This document shows, piece by piece, positions 1 through 10,766 of a stretch of 64,000 nucleotides of DNA (the first letter of the stretch is position 1; every line of letters begins with the position of its first letter). The notes beneath the pieces are model-generated. The model saw only the letters and a program-made list of their open reading frames with translations, ran no database searches and was not told where the DNA came from. Source of the stretch: Psychrobacter sp. bablab_jr014 (GTDB taxonomy: Bacteria > Pseudomonadota > Gammaproteobacteria > Pseudomonadales > Moraxellaceae); contig NZ_JACDXT010000001.1 of assembly GCF_016464015.1 (NCBI RefSeq), forward strand, positions 94,621 through 158,620. Direction: 5' to 3'. Both the position numbers and the translations under genes were made by a program.

Positions 1-2045
1 CTGTGCCAATCGAGCAGCTGATGATCCAGCGCAATCACGGTCTTGTCACTGAGCAGCTGCGCCAGCTTGTCTTCAGTCATCACATCGGTCAGCTGATTTT
101 CAGCGACCACGACGACATCAAAGTCATTCGCCAGCAGTTCTTCTACCGATTTACCGCCGAGCAGCGACACACCGATGCTGTTGGCATCAGGAACCGCGAG
201 GTAAATACCCGCCACTCTTGCGTAATCGGTATTTTCCTCTAGCAGCTCTAGCGCGTCCGCAGGCTCACGCTCAAGGTCATCTTGCGCGTCTTTGTTGGTG
301 CCTGTTTCAGGTTTGTCAGGTTTTGCCGCCAGCTCTTGGTCGTCCTCAAGCGCATCGCCCGCTTGCTCATCGGCTGCCGCTTGCGCGGCACGGACACGCG
401 CATTGTGCGCTTCGATATGCTCATGCTCGTGGTCTTGGATGGCGGTACGTTTGGCGCTTAGCGCTTGGGTAATTTGCGCCGCCGCTTCAATAACCGCGAC
501 CGAATATAGGCTGCTGCCTGAGACCACCAGTGGCTTGTCTGCGCCAATCAAATCATACGCGATTTGCTGGGCAAGCGCGTACATGGGGTCGTCATGGTCA
601 TCACTTGGCGCGCTCAGCTCAGCGCGTACTTCGGGCAAGCTATCAATCGCTTCGGCAACTTTAAAGCCCAATTGTGCGATGTCTTCAGGCGTCGCCACAC
701 AGCTGACTTTGCTGATGTCATCAAGCTTGGTTTGTGCCACGTCGATGATATAAACAGGGCTTTTTGCGCCTTGGCTGATACGCTGCACAGGCTCAGCAAG
801 CCACGGCTGAGTTTTGGTCGCCGCCGCCATTTTTACCGCTTCATTTTTTGCCGACTGGCGGATAGACAGTGCCACACGTGCCGCCGTTTGCGTGATGTCT
901 TCACCCAAGACTAGCACCGCATCGTGTTTTTCGATATCGGTTAAGGTAGGGTTATAAATCCCGTCCGTGCTAAGCACCTCGATACATTTATTGACCAAGG
1001 TTTGCTGCTGGTGGTTCAGACCCGTTGAGTAGTTGTCAAAGCCGACCAGGTTTTTTAGGGCAAAGTTGGTCTCAAGGCTGGCACGCGGTGAGCCAATACC
1101 GATGACCTTTTTGTCTTTAATGCGTTTGATGGTTTCATCGAGCGCATAGTCGATGCTGATTTTGGCGTGTTTGTCATTAATACGCTCAAGCGCTTGGGTT
1201 GGGCGGTCAGCGCGGTTGACGTAACCATAACCAAAGCGACCACGGTCACATAAGAAGTAACGGTTGACGTCGCCGTTATAGCGGTTTTCGATACGACGCA
1301 ACTCGCCATAGCGCTCCCCTGCCGAGGTGTTACAGCCGACTGAGCAGCCATGACAGATGCTCGGCGCATACTGCATGTCCCATTTGCGGTTGTAGCGGTC
1401 AGAGTGCGTCTTATCGGTGAACACCCCTGTTGGGCAGACTTCGGTTAAGTTGCCCGAAAACTCACTTTCAAACTGTCCGTCTTTGTCACGACCAAAGTAC
1501 ACGCGGTTGTTTGACGCATACACGCCCAAATCTTCACCACCTGCGTAGTCTTTATAAAAACGCACACAGCGATAGCACGCGATGCAGCGGTTCATCTCAT
1601 GCGCGATAAAAGGTCCAAGCTCTTGGTTGTGGTGCGTGCGCTTGGTAAAGCGGTAACGGCGGCGGTTGTGCCCTGACATATAGGTCATGTCTTGTAAGTG
1701 GCAATGTCCGCCCTCTTCGCAGGTTGGGCAATCGTGCGGGTGGTTGGTCATGAGCAGCTCGACCATAGATTTACGAAACGCTTTGGCTTCGTCATCGGTC
1801 ACTGAAATGTACATATCATCGCTCGGCGCGACCATGCATGACATGACCAAGCGGCCGCGACCTGCTTCTAAATCTTCTTTGGACTGGTACTGCTTAACCG
1901 CGCACTGACGGCATGAGCCGACTGAACCGAGCGCGGGATGATAACAAAAATACGGCACATCAATGCCAAGGGACAGACACGCCTGTAATAGGTTGTCCGC
2001 GCCATCGACTTCAACGGTGCTTCCATCAATATGAATGACTGCCAT
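1..2045 (-). CDS. nuoG: NADH-quinone oxidoreductase subunit G (partial, 3' end outside window)
   Basis: Large iron-sulfur subunit of the peripheral arm of complex I, passing electrons from NuoF/NuoE towards the membrane arm. The start is ATG at 2045, with AAGGAG a few bases upstream, and the frame stays open for 681 codons to the window edge. The N-terminus shows the 2Fe-2S ligands ([15 protein letters not shown]) and then the HxxxC and [10 protein letters not shown] clusters, followed by the molybdopterin-oxidoreductase-like domain. Between about residues 530 and 606 there is a charged, Ala/Glu/Asp-rich stretch that, from memory of E. coli-type NuoG, looks like an insertion. It is the last nuo gene in view, 10 bp after nuoF; nuoH-N presumably follow beyond the edge. 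Confidence 0.97.
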   Translation of the reverse strand, partial: MAVIHIDGSTVEVDGADNLLQACLSLGIDVPYFCYHPALGSVGSCRQCAVKQYQSKEDLEAGRGRLVMSCMVAPSDDMYISVTDDEAKAFRKSMVELLMTNHPHDCPTCEEGGHCHLQDMTYMSGHNRRRYRFTKRTHHNQELGPFIAHEMNRCIACYRCVRFYKDYAGGEDLGVYASNNRVYFGRDKDGQFESEFSGNLTEVCPTGVFTDKTHSDRYNRKWDMQYAPSICHGCSVGCNTSAGERYGELRRIENRYNGDVNRYFLCDRGRFGYGYVNRADRPTQALERINDKHAKISIDYALDETIKRIKDKKVIGIGSPRASLETNFALKNLVGFDNYSTGLNHQQQTLVNKCIEVLSTDGIYNPTLTDIEKHDAVLVLGEDITQTAARVALSIRQSAKNEAVKMAAATKTQPWLAEPVQRISQGAKSPVYIIDVAQTKLDDISKVSCVATPEDIAQLGFKVAEAIDSLPEVRAELSAPSDDHDDPMYALAQQIAYDLIGADKPLVVSGSSLYSVAVIEAAAQITQALSAKRTAIQDHEHEHIEAHNARVRAAQAAADEQAGDALEDDQELAAKPDKPETGTNKDAQDDLEREPADALELLEENTDYARVAGIYLAVPDANSIGVSLLGGKSVEELLANDFDVVVVAENQLTDVMTEDKLAQLLSDKTVIALDHQLLDWH

Positions 2046-2055
2046 GCCGCTCTCC

Positions 2056-3477
2056 TTATTTCGCTGCTGACTGCTGACTGGCAGCGTCTATGACATCTTC
2101 ACCGACCCCTTGGACGATTTTTTGGTCAAACTCAGGGCGGAAATATTTGATCGCACTCATTAGCGGCTCCATAGCACCTGGGGCATGAGCGCAAAAAGTC
2201 TTGCCAATCCACAAATCGCGGGTCAAGCCTTCTAGTTTTTCGACATCGCCGACTTGTCCTTCACCATCATTGATGGCGGTCAAAATCTTGACCCCCCATG
2301 GCAGACCATCACGGCAGGGCGTACACCAGCCACACGACTCACGTTGAAAGAAAATCTCCAGATTGCGTACCAATGGCACCATGTCTTGTGCCTCATCGAC
2401 GACCATGATCAAACCTGTGCCCATACGGCTGCCTGCCTTTTGAATGGGGTCAAAATCCATCACCACATCTAAATGCTCAGCGGTCAAAAAGTCGGTCGAT
2501 GCGCCGCCAGGCAACCATGCTTTGAGCGTGCGCCCCTCTTGCATGCCGCCTGCAAAGTCTTCGATAATCTCGCGTGCGGTGTAGCCAAAAGGCAACTCCC
2601 AAAGACCAGGATCATTAACCAGACCTGAGCAGCCAAACAGCTTGGTGCCTGGGGTTTCGCTTGCGCCTTTGTCTTTAGGCAAGTTCTGATACCATTCGCT
2701 ACCGTTTAACACGATGGCGGGCACGTTATTGAGCGTTTCGACGTTGTTGACCACGGTTGGGCGACCCCATGCCCCTGCCACTTGTGGAAATGGCGGCTTG
2801 GTACGTGGGTTTGCGCGGCGACCTTCTAGGCAGTTAATCAATGCTGTTTCTTCACCGCAAATATAACGCCCAGCACCTGTGTGTACGTGCAAATCAAAGC
2901 TAAAATCTGAGCCTAAAATATTGTCGCCGACCAGATTGTTTGCCTTTAGCTCATCAATCGCCGCCATCAAGCGCTCAGCGGCTAAAATATATTCACCGCG
3001 AATAAAGATATAGCCTGCGGTTGCACCGATGACATACGCTGAAATCAGCATGCCTTCGATAAGCTGCATCGGCAGACGCTCCATCAACAGACGGTCTTTA
3101 AACGTGCCTGGCTCCATTTCATCAGCATTACAAACAAGGTAACGCGGCCCCCCATCGGGTGGCGCCATCAGTGACCACTTGATACCCGCTGGGAAACCTG
3201 CACCGCCGCGCCCTTTGACCACCGCATCTTTGATGGTTTTTAAAATCTCTTCAGGCGGCTTCGACAGTGCCATTTTTAGCGCTTCAAACCCTTGTAAGGA
3301 TTCATAAGTGGCCAAATCAAGCACCGCGTCATGATGCGCCAAGCGCCATGTTAATGGCTTGGTCTTACTGTTCGCGGTTTCTTTATCGCCATAAATAGGG
3401 ATGCGCTGCTTGTTCAGCTGGCTTGGGGCTTTACCCTGACCACGTTTGGCAATTTGCTCAGCAATCGTTAATCTCAT
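2056..3477 (-). CDS. nuoF: NADH-quinone oxidoreductase subunit F
   Basis: NADH-binding, FMN-carrying subunit of complex I that takes electrons from NADH. At 473 aa it is slightly longer than the usual ~445. The FMN/NADH region shows [10 protein letters not shown] near residue 90 and the [14 protein letters not shown] stretch. The C-terminal 4Fe-4S ligands are CGWCTPC plus the later FCAHAPGA cysteine. The ATG at 3477 overlaps the nuoE stop as ATGA, so translation of the two is probably coupled. The N-terminus carries about 30 extra residues before the conserved core, as in related Moraxellaceae proteins (recollection). Confidence 0.97.
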   Translation of the reverse strand: MRLTIAEQIAKRGQGKAPSQLNKQRIPIYGDKETANSKTKPLTWRLAHHDAVLDLATYESLQGFEALKMALSKPPEEILKTIKDAVVKGRGGAGFPAGIKWSLMAPPDGGPRYLVCNADEMEPGTFKDRLLMERLPMQLIEGMLISAYVIGATAGYIFIRGEYILAAERLMAAIDELKANNLVGDNILGSDFSFDLHVHTGAGRYICGEETALINCLEGRRANPRTKPPFPQVAGAWGRPTVVNNVETLNNVPAIVLNGSEWYQNLPKDKGASETPGTKLFGCSGLVNDPGLWELPFGYTAREIIEDFAGGMQEGRTLKAWLPGGASTDFLTAEHLDVVMDFDPIQKAGSRMGTGLIMVVDEAQDMVPLVRNLEIFFQRESCGWCTPCRDGLPWGVKILTAINDGEGQVGDVEKLEGLTRDLWIGKTFCAHAPGAMEPLMSAIKYFRPEFDQKIVQGVGEDVIDAASQQSAAK

Positions 3478-3983
3478 GCGTATAGCTCCAGTAGTTGGGC
3501 GACATCGTCAGGCTGTACAGGACCGTACGTGTCCTCGTCAATCAACACCGCAGGACCTTTGTCACAGTTGCCAAGGCAGCAGATGGGCAACAAGGTAAAG
3601 CGTCCATCAGCAGTCGTCTGTCCGTACTCAATACCCAGCTCTGTACGCAGGCGCGCTGACAGTGCCTCATAGCCTGTTAGGTAACAGGCCACCGAATCAC
3701 AAATCAAAATCACATGACGACCGACGGGCTGACGGTAAATGCGGTTAAAAAAGGTCGCAACCCCTTCAACGTCAGTGACAGGAATATCGAGCATATTGGC
3801 GACGGCATTGACTTGGGCATCATTGACCCAGCCGTTACGTTTTTGCACGATTTTTAGCGCATCTAATGAGGCAGCACGGGCGTGCGGGTAATGATGCATG
3901 TACTCATGAATGGCGGCAATTTCGCTCGCGGTTAGGATGCTCTCGACATCGACTTTGGGCGCTTTGTCAGAAACTATCTTCAT
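3474..3983 (-). CDS. nuoE: NADH-quinone oxidoreductase subunit E
   Basis: The 24-kDa thioredoxin-like 2Fe-2S subunit of the complex I electron-input module. The four cluster ligands are visible as CDSVAC (C-x4-C) and CLGNC (C-x3-C), the expected spacing. Length is 169 aa, normal for the family. GGATAAC lies just upstream of the ATG at 3983. It follows nuoCD after a 134-bp gap that contains no gene, and its stop overlaps the nuoF start by 4 bp. Confidence 0.97.
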   Translation of the reverse strand: MKIVSDKAPKVDVESILTASEIAAIHEYMHHYPHARAASLDALKIVQKRNGWVNDAQVNAVANMLDIPVTDVEGVATFFNRIYRQPVGRHVILICDSVACYLTGYEALSARLRTELGIEYGQTTADGRFTLLPICCLGNCDKGPAVLIDEDTYGPVQPDDVAQLLELYA

Positions 3984-4117
3984 AATCTTTTGTTATCCTC
4001 ACTCATCACGCAATCAGTGACCTGACGGCGTCTGGTGTGCCTCTTGGCGATACTGGTATGAATACTCTTTTTGTGATTGCCTCACGCTTGACGCAAGGCA
4101 AAATTTTTATGTTGCAT

Positions 4118-5890
4118 TTAGCGGTCACAATCCGCCATGACGATATCAATCGATGCCAGATACATAATCGCATCAGATACCAGCGAGCCATTAATCACCG
4201 ATGGCATCTGCTGCAAATGCGCAAACGTCGGGGTGCGAATGCGCGTGCGATAGCTCATGGTGGCGCGATCTGAGGTCACATAATAACTGTTGATGCCTTT
4301 GGTCGCTTCAACCATCATCGCGCTCTCGCCAGCGGGCATTACAGGGCCCCACGATACCGATAAGAAGTGGTTAATCAAAGTCTCAATGTCGTTTAGCGTG
4401 CGGTCTTTGGGTGGTGGTACAGCCAGCGGATGGTCAGCCTTATACGGACCTTGCGGCATATGGTCAAGACACTGACGGATGATGCGCAGCGACTGACGAA
4501 TCTCTTCAACCTTGATCACGCAGCGGTCGTAGGCATCGCCGTTGTAACCAATCGGCACTTCAAAATCAAAGTTTTCATAGCCCATGTATGGACGCGCTTT
4601 ACGCAAGTCAAAATCAATACCTGTGGCACGTAAACCTGCGCCTGTCACGCCCCATGCGAGGGCTTGCTTGGCATCGTACTGTGCCACGTTTTGGGTACGT
4701 CCTTTTAATACGCTGTTTTGCAGCGCTGCTTTGACATATTCATCCAAACGCTTGGGCATCCAGTCAAGGAACTCGCGCACCAAACGCTGCCAGCCGCGTG
4801 GCAAGTCCGCTGCTGTGCCACCGATGCGGAACCACGCAGGATGCATGCGATAGCCTGTCACCGCCTCTATCACGTCATAGGCTTTTTGGCGGTCGGTAAA
4901 CATATAGAATACAGGCGTCATACCACCGGCATCCTGAATAAAGGTACCGACATACAATAAGTTATTGGTAATACGGAAAAATTCACTCATCATCACGCGG
5001 ATGGTTTGAGCGCGGTCAGGCACGGTAATGCCCGCCAGCTTTTCGACCGCCATCACATACGGCAGCTCGTTCATCACCCCGCCGAGGTAATCAATACGGT
5101 CGGTATAGGGAATGTATGAGTGCCACGTCTGACGCTCTGCCATCTTTTCAGCGCCGCGATGGTGATAGCCAATATCAGGGATACAATCGACCACTTCCTC
5201 ACCGTCCAGCTGCAATACAAGACGGAACGCACCGTGCGCTGAAGGGTGATTAGGACCGATGTTTAGGAACATAAAGTCCTCATCACGCCCTGAGCGTTTC
5301 ATGCCCCACTCTTCAGGCACAAAACGCAGGTTTTCTTGCTCGTATTGCTGCTTGGCGGTGTTCAAAAAGTACGGCGTAAATTCAGTAGCGCGCGCGTGAT
5401 ACTCTTTACGCAGCGGATGCCCTTCCCAATATTTGGGCAGCAAAATACGTGTCAAATGTGGATGACCATCAAACACAATGCCGAACATGTCCCACACTTC
5501 GCGCTCATACCAGTTGGCGTTTGGCCAAATTTTAGTGGCGCTGGGTAGGCTTAGTGATTCTTCGCTTAATGCCACCTTAATACGCACATCGCTGTTACGC
5601 TCTAGCGACATCAAGTGATAAAACACCGTAAAGTCACTGTCAGGCAAGCCTTGGCGGTGCTGGCGCAAACGCTCATCAATGGCGGATAAGTCAAACAAAG
5701 TCACATACGGCTTTGGCAATGTACGCAGATACATCAACACATCAAGCACGTCATTACGCGATACCCAAACAGTAGGAATCTCGTCGACTGTCTGCTGCAC
5801 CACAAACTTGCCCGCAAATTTTTGTTCCAGCTCCGTGATGACTGCTGGTACGGATTTGATCTTATCTTTATTTTCAACGACCGTGACCAT
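4118..5890 (-). CDS. nuoCD: NADH-quinone oxidoreductase fused subunits C/D
   Basis: A single 590-aa protein joins NuoC (about residues 1-180, 30-kDa subunit) and NuoD (about 200-590, 49-kDa subunit with [12 protein letters not shown] at its start). The fusion is typical of E. coli, Pseudomonas and Acinetobacter type complex I. The NuoD half lines part of the quinone-binding cavity next to NuoB. The ATG at 5890 is preceded by AAGGAAG. The gene sits 52 bp after nuoB on the same strand. No frameshift or truncation is seen. Confidence 0.97.
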   Translation of the reverse strand: MVTVVENKDKIKSVPAVITELEQKFAGKFVVQQTVDEIPTVWVSRNDVLDVLMYLRTLPKPYVTLFDLSAIDERLRQHRQGLPDSDFTVFYHLMSLERNSDVRIKVALSEESLSLPSATKIWPNANWYEREVWDMFGIVFDGHPHLTRILLPKYWEGHPLRKEYHARATEFTPYFLNTAKQQYEQENLRFVPEEWGMKRSGRDEDFMFLNIGPNHPSAHGAFRLVLQLDGEEVVDCIPDIGYHHRGAEKMAERQTWHSYIPYTDRIDYLGGVMNELPYVMAVEKLAGITVPDRAQTIRVMMSEFFRITNNLLYVGTFIQDAGGMTPVFYMFTDRQKAYDVIEAVTGYRMHPAWFRIGGTAADLPRGWQRLVREFLDWMPKRLDEYVKAALQNSVLKGRTQNVAQYDAKQALAWGVTGAGLRATGIDFDLRKARPYMGYENFDFEVPIGYNGDAYDRCVIKVEEIRQSLRIIRQCLDHMPQGPYKADHPLAVPPPKDRTLNDIETLINHFLSVSWGPVMPAGESAMMVEATKGINSYYVTSDRATMSYRTRIRTPTFAHLQQMPSVINGSLVSDAIMYLASIDIVMADCDR

Positions 5891-5942
5891 GAATGATGTC
5901 TTCCTTCATTAATCCTAAAGGTACTATAATTGTGAGCGGGTG

Positions 5943-6614
5943 CTAATCGATACTGTCAGGGCTGCGCAAGTTTTTGACCGCGATTCTATCGGCTTGTTTG
6001 CGATCACGCTCAGGCGTCATCTGCGGCTGATAGATGCCTTGATCATTGACATAGATGCCTAACGGTCGACGCTCTTTAGTAATAGAGTCTTGCAGTAGCA
6101 TCAACGCTTGGATCAAGGCCTCAGGGCGTGGCGGACAGCCTGGCACATAAACATCGACAGGAATGATTTTATCCACGCCTTGCACGACCGAATAGATATC
6201 GTACATACCGCCTGAGTTGGCACACGCGCCCATGGAGATGACCCACTTTGGCTCAAGCATTTGCTCGTACAGACGCTGAATAACGGGCGCCATTTTAATA
6301 AAGCACGTACCTGCGACAATCATCACATCCGCCTGACGTGGGGAAGCACGAATAACCTCTGCGCCAAAGCGTGACAAATCGTGTACCGCTGTCAAGGTGG
6401 TGGCGTATTCTACGTAACAACAAGAAGTACCGAAGTTAAATGGCCATAGCGAATGCTTGCGTCCCCAGTTGGCACTGGCATTTACCATCTCTTCTAGACG
6501 CCCCATAAACACATTTTTATTGACCTCATCTTCGATAGGGTCGTTTACGGTTTGGCGGGTCTGTGCAGGATAGGTTTCTGCATCAGGATCGGCTTTGGTC
6601 AATGTGTATTTCAT
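5943..6614 (-). CDS. nuoB: NADH-quinone oxidoreductase subunit B
   Basis: The 20-kDa (PSST) subunit carrying cluster N2, the last iron-sulfur centre before quinone. It shows the adjacent cysteines in GTSCCYVEY, then VAGTC and [11 protein letters not shown], which supply the 4Fe-4S ligands. I chose ATG 6614 (MKYTLTK), with AAAGG about 9 nt upstream, over an in-frame TTG at 6623. This gives 223 aa. It lies 85 bp after nuoA. Confidence 0.96.
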   Translation of the reverse strand: MKYTLTKADPDAETYPAQTRQTVNDPIEDEVNKNVFMGRLEEMVNASANWGRKHSLWPFNFGTSCCYVEYATTLTAVHDLSRFGAEVIRASPRQADVMIVAGTCFIKMAPVIQRLYEQMLEPKWVISMGACANSGGMYDIYSVVQGVDKIIPVDVYVPGCPPRPEALIQALMLLQDSITKERRPLGIYVNDQGIYQPQMTPERDRKQADRIAVKNLRSPDSID

Positions 6615-6699
6615 AACATACAACCTTTATATTCAGCACAAGGCAACAACCCACGACCTGAGCCGTTATCGTTGATACCTTTCGTGCCTGATTTTGGCG

Positions 6700-7326
6700 T
6701 TAGCGCAATTTAGTGTTCGATGAAGCCGCAGGCTGCGCAAAGTCTACAGACGTAATGTTGCCTGTAGTATTGATATGATCAATATTTTCTAAGTGACGAC
6801 GATTGGCTTCGATGTTGTTTGAGACATTGATTTGTCCAGAAGACTGCGCAGGCACTTTGCCTGTTGGGTCAGTGACCAGCTCATCAACCCCATCAAAGCG
6901 GGTGATGTCTGCCAAATTAAAGCCAGCAGGCGCAGCAGATAAACGCGGGGTTTTGCGTCTTTTGTCCGCAGGCGCCCAATTAAGCGCGCCCAGACTCAAG
7001 GCGTAAACCAGACCGATAAGCAAATCAATGATGAAGGTGGCAGCGGCAATATAGCCTGTCCAGCCTGACTCAAGAACAGAGACGGAATAGGCGTAGAGAT
7101 AGAGGGCCTCTAAGTCGAAAATGACAAAAAAGATGGCCACCAAATAAAATTTAGCAGACAAACGAATACGGGCATTACCCGCTCCGGCAACACCCGCTTC
7201 AAAAATCTCTTCTTTTTGTGATCCTTTGGAACGTCCACCCAACAGACGGGGAACGGCAAGCATAAAGACGACCAAGCCGATAGCGGCTAAAATAAAAGCA
7301 ACGGCTGACCAATTTAAGGCAGACAT
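6700..7326 (-). CDS. nuoA: NADH-quinone oxidoreductase subunit A
   Basis: Small membrane subunit at the joint of the two arms of complex I. Three hydrophobic helices are visible in the first ~125 residues, and the GGRSKGSQKEEIFEAGV segment corresponds to the conserved loop after helix 1. At 208 aa it is longer than the ~147 aa of E. coli NuoA, because of a polar Asn/Ser/Thr-rich C-terminal tail of about 65 residues. It is the first gene of the operon. GAGGAG lies upstream of the ATG. Confidence 0.93.
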   Translation of the reverse strand: MSALNWSAVAFILAAIGLVVFMLAVPRLLGGRSKGSQKEEIFEAGVAGAGNARIRLSAKFYLVAIFFVIFDLEALYLYAYSVSVLESGWTGYIAAATFIIDLLIGLVYALSLGALNWAPADKRRKTPRLSAAPAGFNLADITRFDGVDELVTDPTGKVPAQSSGQINVSNNIEANRRHLENIDHINTTGNITSVDFAQPAASSNTKLR

Positions 7327-8165
7327 GATAATACGCGCTCCTCACTCATTCGAGTGTCATAAGCCATCATCATCTAACATACCCTTTTTGGGTATATTTG
7401 ACGCAGTAAAACACAAAGTGCTGTGTTGATAATAGCCAATTATCATGACGCTATGAATATGCGGCATATTGAATATATGTTTACCGCGACCCTAAACGAG
7501 CGCTTATCGTGTCGCTAGGTCAAATCATTAAATCAATATCATTTGTTCTCATGTCACTGATTTAATAATTCATTACAAATCATGCCTTACGACATGACAA
7601 CTGGCGTTGAATATCTATATATGTACATCAAATACCAAAGCCAAACAGACCCTGCTGATATACTGACAGTTATACACGACATAAGGTAGGAATAACGTGG
7701 TGTGTCAATAATAGGCTAGCAGTAAAATATAGTTAATAAAGGCGACAAAACGTCAATATTAACTTAATAGTTGCATGGCAGTGACAAAATATTATGTATT
7801 TATATATCTAGGTAGACATTGTAAACCAAATACACCTAATTGCAACCCACTAGACCCCTTGTACGCCCACTAAATAATGTGACATAACGTTGCTAAATTA
7901 TACTCCACATAAGCCGAACGACATTAGAAAATATCATTACAGAAAGGCGTCTACAGCGGTATTTTAGCGACAAGAAAAATAAAAAATTCTAAGTATTTTG
8001 ACAGGTATCACTTGATAATACTCTTTGACATAAACTAACGAAATAACCAATATTATTCGCTATTTACCCGTCATTACTACTGTTTGCTTTCATTTCATTA
8101 CTTATAAGCTCGCTCTTTTTTCGCATCAGACCAAACCTTTATTTTGGCAAAAACATCCTTGCCGC
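7327..8165. other. Long AT-rich gene-free region upstream of nuoA
   Basis: About 840 bp with no convincing open reading frame on either strand. Strongly AT-rich; it must contain the nuo promoter and leader (minus strand). Apart from the short inverted repeat at 7379-7395 I see no repeat or RNA family I recognise. TTGACA hexamers occur on the plus strand near 7999 and 8028, but neither is followed by a well-spaced -10 or a gene. Confidence 0.6.
7379..7395 (-). promoter_or_regulatory. Inverted repeat in the nuoA leader
   Basis: ATACCC-TTTTT-GGGTAT, a perfect 6-bp inverted repeat with a 5-base loop, lies about 55 bp upstream of the nuoA start codon. It could be a small leader hairpin or an operator. 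The sequence gives no way to tell which, and no regulator is assigned. Confidence 0.3.
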
Positions 8166-8203
8166 AAATAAAAAAACAGCGCCCAAAAATTGAGCGCCGT
8201 TTC
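8166..8203 (-). terminator. Rho-independent terminator of the small minus-strand unit
   Basis: On the minus strand AACGGCGCTCAA and TTGGGCGCTGTT pair over 12 bp (two G-U pairs) around a 3-base loop, followed by a run of Ts. The wobble pairs and T-run work only for leftward transcription, so it ends a transcript coming from about 8460 (or from rnhB). Confidence 0.8.
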
Positions 8204-8249
8204 TTACAATAAAATGTAAGACAATTTTACAAACCATCTTAGGCAAGAA

Positions 8250-8348
8250 TTATGTACTGGTCGGTCCACGGATACGCTTAACCAACCTTTCCTGTCGTAA
8301 ATTTAAAGCTCTGCTGCAGATAAGCCTGCGAGCATAATAGTAAGGCAT
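8250..8348 (-). CDS. Candidate 32-aa arginine-rich small ORF
   Basis: Unrecognised. Reads ATG at 8348 to TAA at 8250, starting MPYYYARRL and ending KRIRGPTST, with seven arginines plus one lysine. It overlaps the 23-aa ORF at 8303-8374 in another frame and has no Shine-Dalgarno of its own, so if translated it would depend on coupling or frameshifting from that ORF. It ends about 47 bp before the terminator hairpin. It could equally be chance; codon evidence is too short to judge. Confidence 0.25.
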   Translation of the reverse strand: MPYYYARRLICSRALNLRQERLVKRIRGPTST

Positions 8349-8374
8349 TGCATTGATAAGCGTTTATTTATCAT
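8303..8374 (-). CDS. Candidate 23-aa leader-like small ORF
   Basis: Unrecognised. ATG at 8374 is preceded by AAAGGA at good spacing, and the ORF ends at TAA 8303. It has a short basic start (MINKR), then a mildly hydrophobic segment ending MLAGLSAAEL. It lies about 85 bp downstream of a plausible promoter and upstream of a clear terminator, so it could be the coding part of a ~290-nt transcript. A leader peptide, a small membrane peptide or a non-coding RNA with a fortuitous ORF are all possible. Confidence 0.35.
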   Translation of the reverse strand: MINKRLSMQCLTIMLAGLSAAEL

Positions 8375-8464
8375 ATCGTGTCCTTTGAAGTAGGTCGTCA
8401 ATGCTACAACGAGAGGGAACCACTAACTTTATTGCTAAAGTGTATCTGAATGTATATTGTCGCC

Positions 8465-8492
8465 ATATTACTACAAAATATTTGCATGTAAA
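8465..8492 (-). promoter_or_regulatory. Putative promoter of the small minus-strand unit
   Basis: On the minus strand TTTACA (8487-8492) and TAATAT (8465-8470) are separated by 16 bp. The predicted start near 8458 gives a transcript of roughly 290 nt ending at the 8166-8203 terminator. The match is moderate: 5/6 for -35 and 4/6 for -10. Confidence 0.4.
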
Positions 8493-8587
8493 ACGAAATA
8501 TTACCTAAGATACAATTTCTTTGCCTATGATAAATAAGAGTTTTTTCCGAATAAACGGTATTATTATCGATGGTTTTAACGCGTGGA

Positions 8588-9418
8588 TTATGTTGCAACT
8601 AAACGCTTAATCGGCCCAAAACTGCGCCGATGTTCAGCCAATATTCCACGCGTTTCGATGGCTTCTAAATGCGCTTTGGTTGGATAGCCTTTATGCTTAT
8701 CAATGGCATAGTGGGGATATTGCTCTGCTAAGGCATACATCTGCGCATCACGACTGACTTTTGCCAAGATACTCGCGGCAGCAATACTGCTGTGGCGCGC
8801 ATCGCCCTTTACCCATGCTTCAGAAACGATAGCATCATGGGGTACGCCAATGCGCTCAAACTCAGCAATATCCCATTCAGGACAGCGATTGCCATCGAAC
8901 AGCGCCTGCACTATCGGTAGGCGCGTCGCATTCTTAAGCGCATGATTACCCGCCATACATTTAATCAATATCTCAACCACCAAACGCATACCCAGCATGG
9001 TCGCCTGCAAGATATTGACTTGATCAATCACCGCGGCAGGTACGTCTGCAATCACATAACCAAGTGCGTGCTGCTGCACCAATGGATACAGCGTATCGCG
9101 CTTTTTTTCGCTGAGCTTTTTGGAGTCGGTCAAAATGCTGAGCGGCGTCTCGTTTAACACGCCCTCCTCAATCAAGCCTGACCACGACGCGGGTAATATT
9201 GCTGCTCCGACCGTCACACTGCCCAGTAATGGCCCACGCCCTGCTTCATCTATCCCGATTTGCAGCATCTCTTTTGGTTCTTGCACAAAAAACGCATCAA
9301 TCGCCTGCGGATGCAGCTTCCCTGTCAATGTGATTGGCGCGGCAAGGCTAATGCACTGACCTTGATGCATGACGTGCGTTATCTGCTCATAAATCTCTAT
9401 CATCGCTTCGACTGACAT
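8588..9418 (-). CDS. rnhB: Ribonuclease HII
   Basis: Endonuclease that removes RNA from RNA-DNA hybrids and single ribonucleotides from DNA. The catalytic core begins with [14 protein letters not shown], followed by [12 protein letters not shown] and the KVSRDAQM stretch. The frame is open to 9526, inside lpxB. I place the start at ATG 9418 (MSVEAMIE), preceded by AAGAG, but ATGs at 9436/9439 are possible. Even so the protein keeps about 50 residues ahead of the usual start of RNase HII. Order lpxB-rnhB is the common gammaproteobacterial arrangement. Confidence 0.93.
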   Translation of the reverse strand: MSVEAMIEIYEQITHVMHQGQCISLAAPITLTGKLHPQAIDAFFVQEPKEMLQIGIDEAGRGPLLGSVTVGAAILPASWSGLIEEGVLNETPLSILTDSKKLSEKKRDTLYPLVQQHALGYVIADVPAAVIDQVNILQATMLGMRLVVEILIKCMAGNHALKNATRLPIVQALFDGNRCPEWDIAEFERIGVPHDAIVSEAWVKGDARHSSIAAASILAKVSRDAQMYALAEQYPHYAIDKHKGYPTKAHLEAIETRGILAEHRRSFGPIKRLVAT

Positions 9419-9473
9419 AAATAGGCTCTTACTCATCATTGATATGAAATACGGATTACCATAAACACAGCGG

Positions 9474-10766
9474 TTATTGGTACATTGAGCGACGCTGCGC
9501 ATGCTCATGCAGATACCACGCCTCAATCACACTGTCTGCTGGGCTGTGGTTGCTTTGCTGCTCAAGTGTGGTTTTGGTCGCGATAAGCGCACGCAGCTGT
9601 TCTTCATAAGCCCGTGATTGTAGCTGCTGCTTGATGGTGCGGCTGATATTTGCGCCATTGGCGTCCTCTTGAATCAATTCAGGCACAATCATGTCTTGCG
9701 CCAAAATATTAGGCAGCGCCACATAGGGAACTTTCACCAGACGCTTGGCGATTTGATACGTTAAGTTGTTCAGCTGATACATCACGACCATCGGGCGTTC
9801 AAGTAACATCGCTTCAAGCGTGGCCGTCCCTGAGGCCAACAATATCAAATCCGCCGCTGCCATCGCCTGTTGGCTAAAGTTTGGCTGCGAGGCATCGTAC
9901 ACCACGACAATGGCTTGCTGCATCGCCTCTGGATAACTATCTACAATATCTTGTACGATATATTGATGGTTTTGGTCGACAGTCGGAATGATAAAGCACA
10001 GCTCTGGGTCAAGTATCAGCAGTTTTTGAATGCCTTCAAGCATCGGCGGCAAAATTGCGGTGATTTCACTGCGCCGAGAACCTGGCATCACGCAGATTAA
10101 ATGACTCACCACCTCAAAGCGCTGGGTAAAATACTGCTGCAAGCCATCATGATGCCACACCAAAGCACTGCGCTGTTTCATCATTGGCGTCTCAATCAGT
10201 GCCTTATCTAGCGTATGCAATAGCGGATGCCCCACACATACGGCAGGATGTCCGTAACGCTCATAAACAGGTAATTCAAAAGGAAACAAACACAAGACCA
10301 GATGCGTCGCTGCCATAATGCCGTGAATGCGCGACTCACGCCATGCCCAAATAGATGGGCTGACATATTGCACGCAAAACACGCCTTTGGGCTTGAGCTT
10401 TTTTGCTACGCGCAGGTTAAAGTCAGGCGCATCTACGCCAACGAACCAATCAATCTTTTCTTTGGCAAATGCCTCCAGCAGCTCACGGCGCGCTTGGAGC
10501 AAATCGGGCAACTGAGAGAGCACTTCCACCAAGCCCATGACCGCAAGGCGCTCTAGCGGAAAAATACTGTGCAGCCCTTCAGCACGCATCTTGTCACCGC
10601 CAACACCGACCCACACGATATCGCCGCGCAGCGCATTCATTTGCCGCATAAAGTCTGCGCCCAAGCTGTCGCCTGACACTTCACCAGCGACAATACCAAT
10701 AATCAATGGCGGGTTGGATGCTGTGGCGGCATTTGGCACAGCGGGCAAGGATGTCGAATCACTCAT
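9474..10766 (-). CDS. lpxB: Lipid-A-disaccharide synthase
   Basis: Inner-membrane-associated glycosyltransferase (GT19) that condenses UDP-diacylglucosamine with lipid X to give the lipid A disaccharide. Recognised from [12 protein letters not shown] near residue 28, the [17 protein letters not shown] stretch, [12 protein letters not shown], the PGSRRSEI motif and [12 protein letters not shown]. It has 430 aa, with a ~20-residue variable N-terminus. It is upstream of rnhB on the same strand with a 55-bp gap, likely co-transcribed. Confidence 0.96.
   Translation of the reverse strand: MSDSTSLPAVPNAATASNPPLIIGIVAGEVSGDSLGADFMRQMNALRGDIVWVGVGGDKMRAEGLHSIFPLERLAVMGLVEVLSQLPDLLQARRELLEAFAKEKIDWFVGVDAPDFNLRVAKKLKPKGVFCVQYVSPSIWAWRESRIHGIMAATHLVLCLFPFELPVYERYGHPAVCVGHPLLHTLDKALIETPMMKQRSALVWHHDGLQQYFTQRFEVVSHLICVMPGSRRSEITAILPPMLEGIQKLLILDPELCFIIPTVDQNHQYIVQDIVDSYPEAMQQAIVVVYDASQPNFSQQAMAAADLILLASGTATLEAMLLERPMVVMYQLNNLTYQIAKRLVKVPYVALPNILAQDMIVPELIQEDANGANISRTIKQQLQSRAYEEQLRALIATKTTLEQQSNHSPADSVIEAWYLHEHAQRRSMYQ

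Noticed and set aside
1055..1369. 104-codon frame inside nuoG
   Set aside because: Shadow of the nuoG coding frame; the FeS cluster motifs are in the other frame.
8250..8374. Reading the two tiny ORFs as a proven frameshifted gene
   Set aside because: The frames overlap, but no slippery site or recognised family supports a fused product; they are kept as candidates only.
8404..8598. 64-codon frame just after rnhB
   Set aside because: It overlaps the rnhB end, has no ribosome site and an amino-acid mix typical of translated AT-rich spacer.
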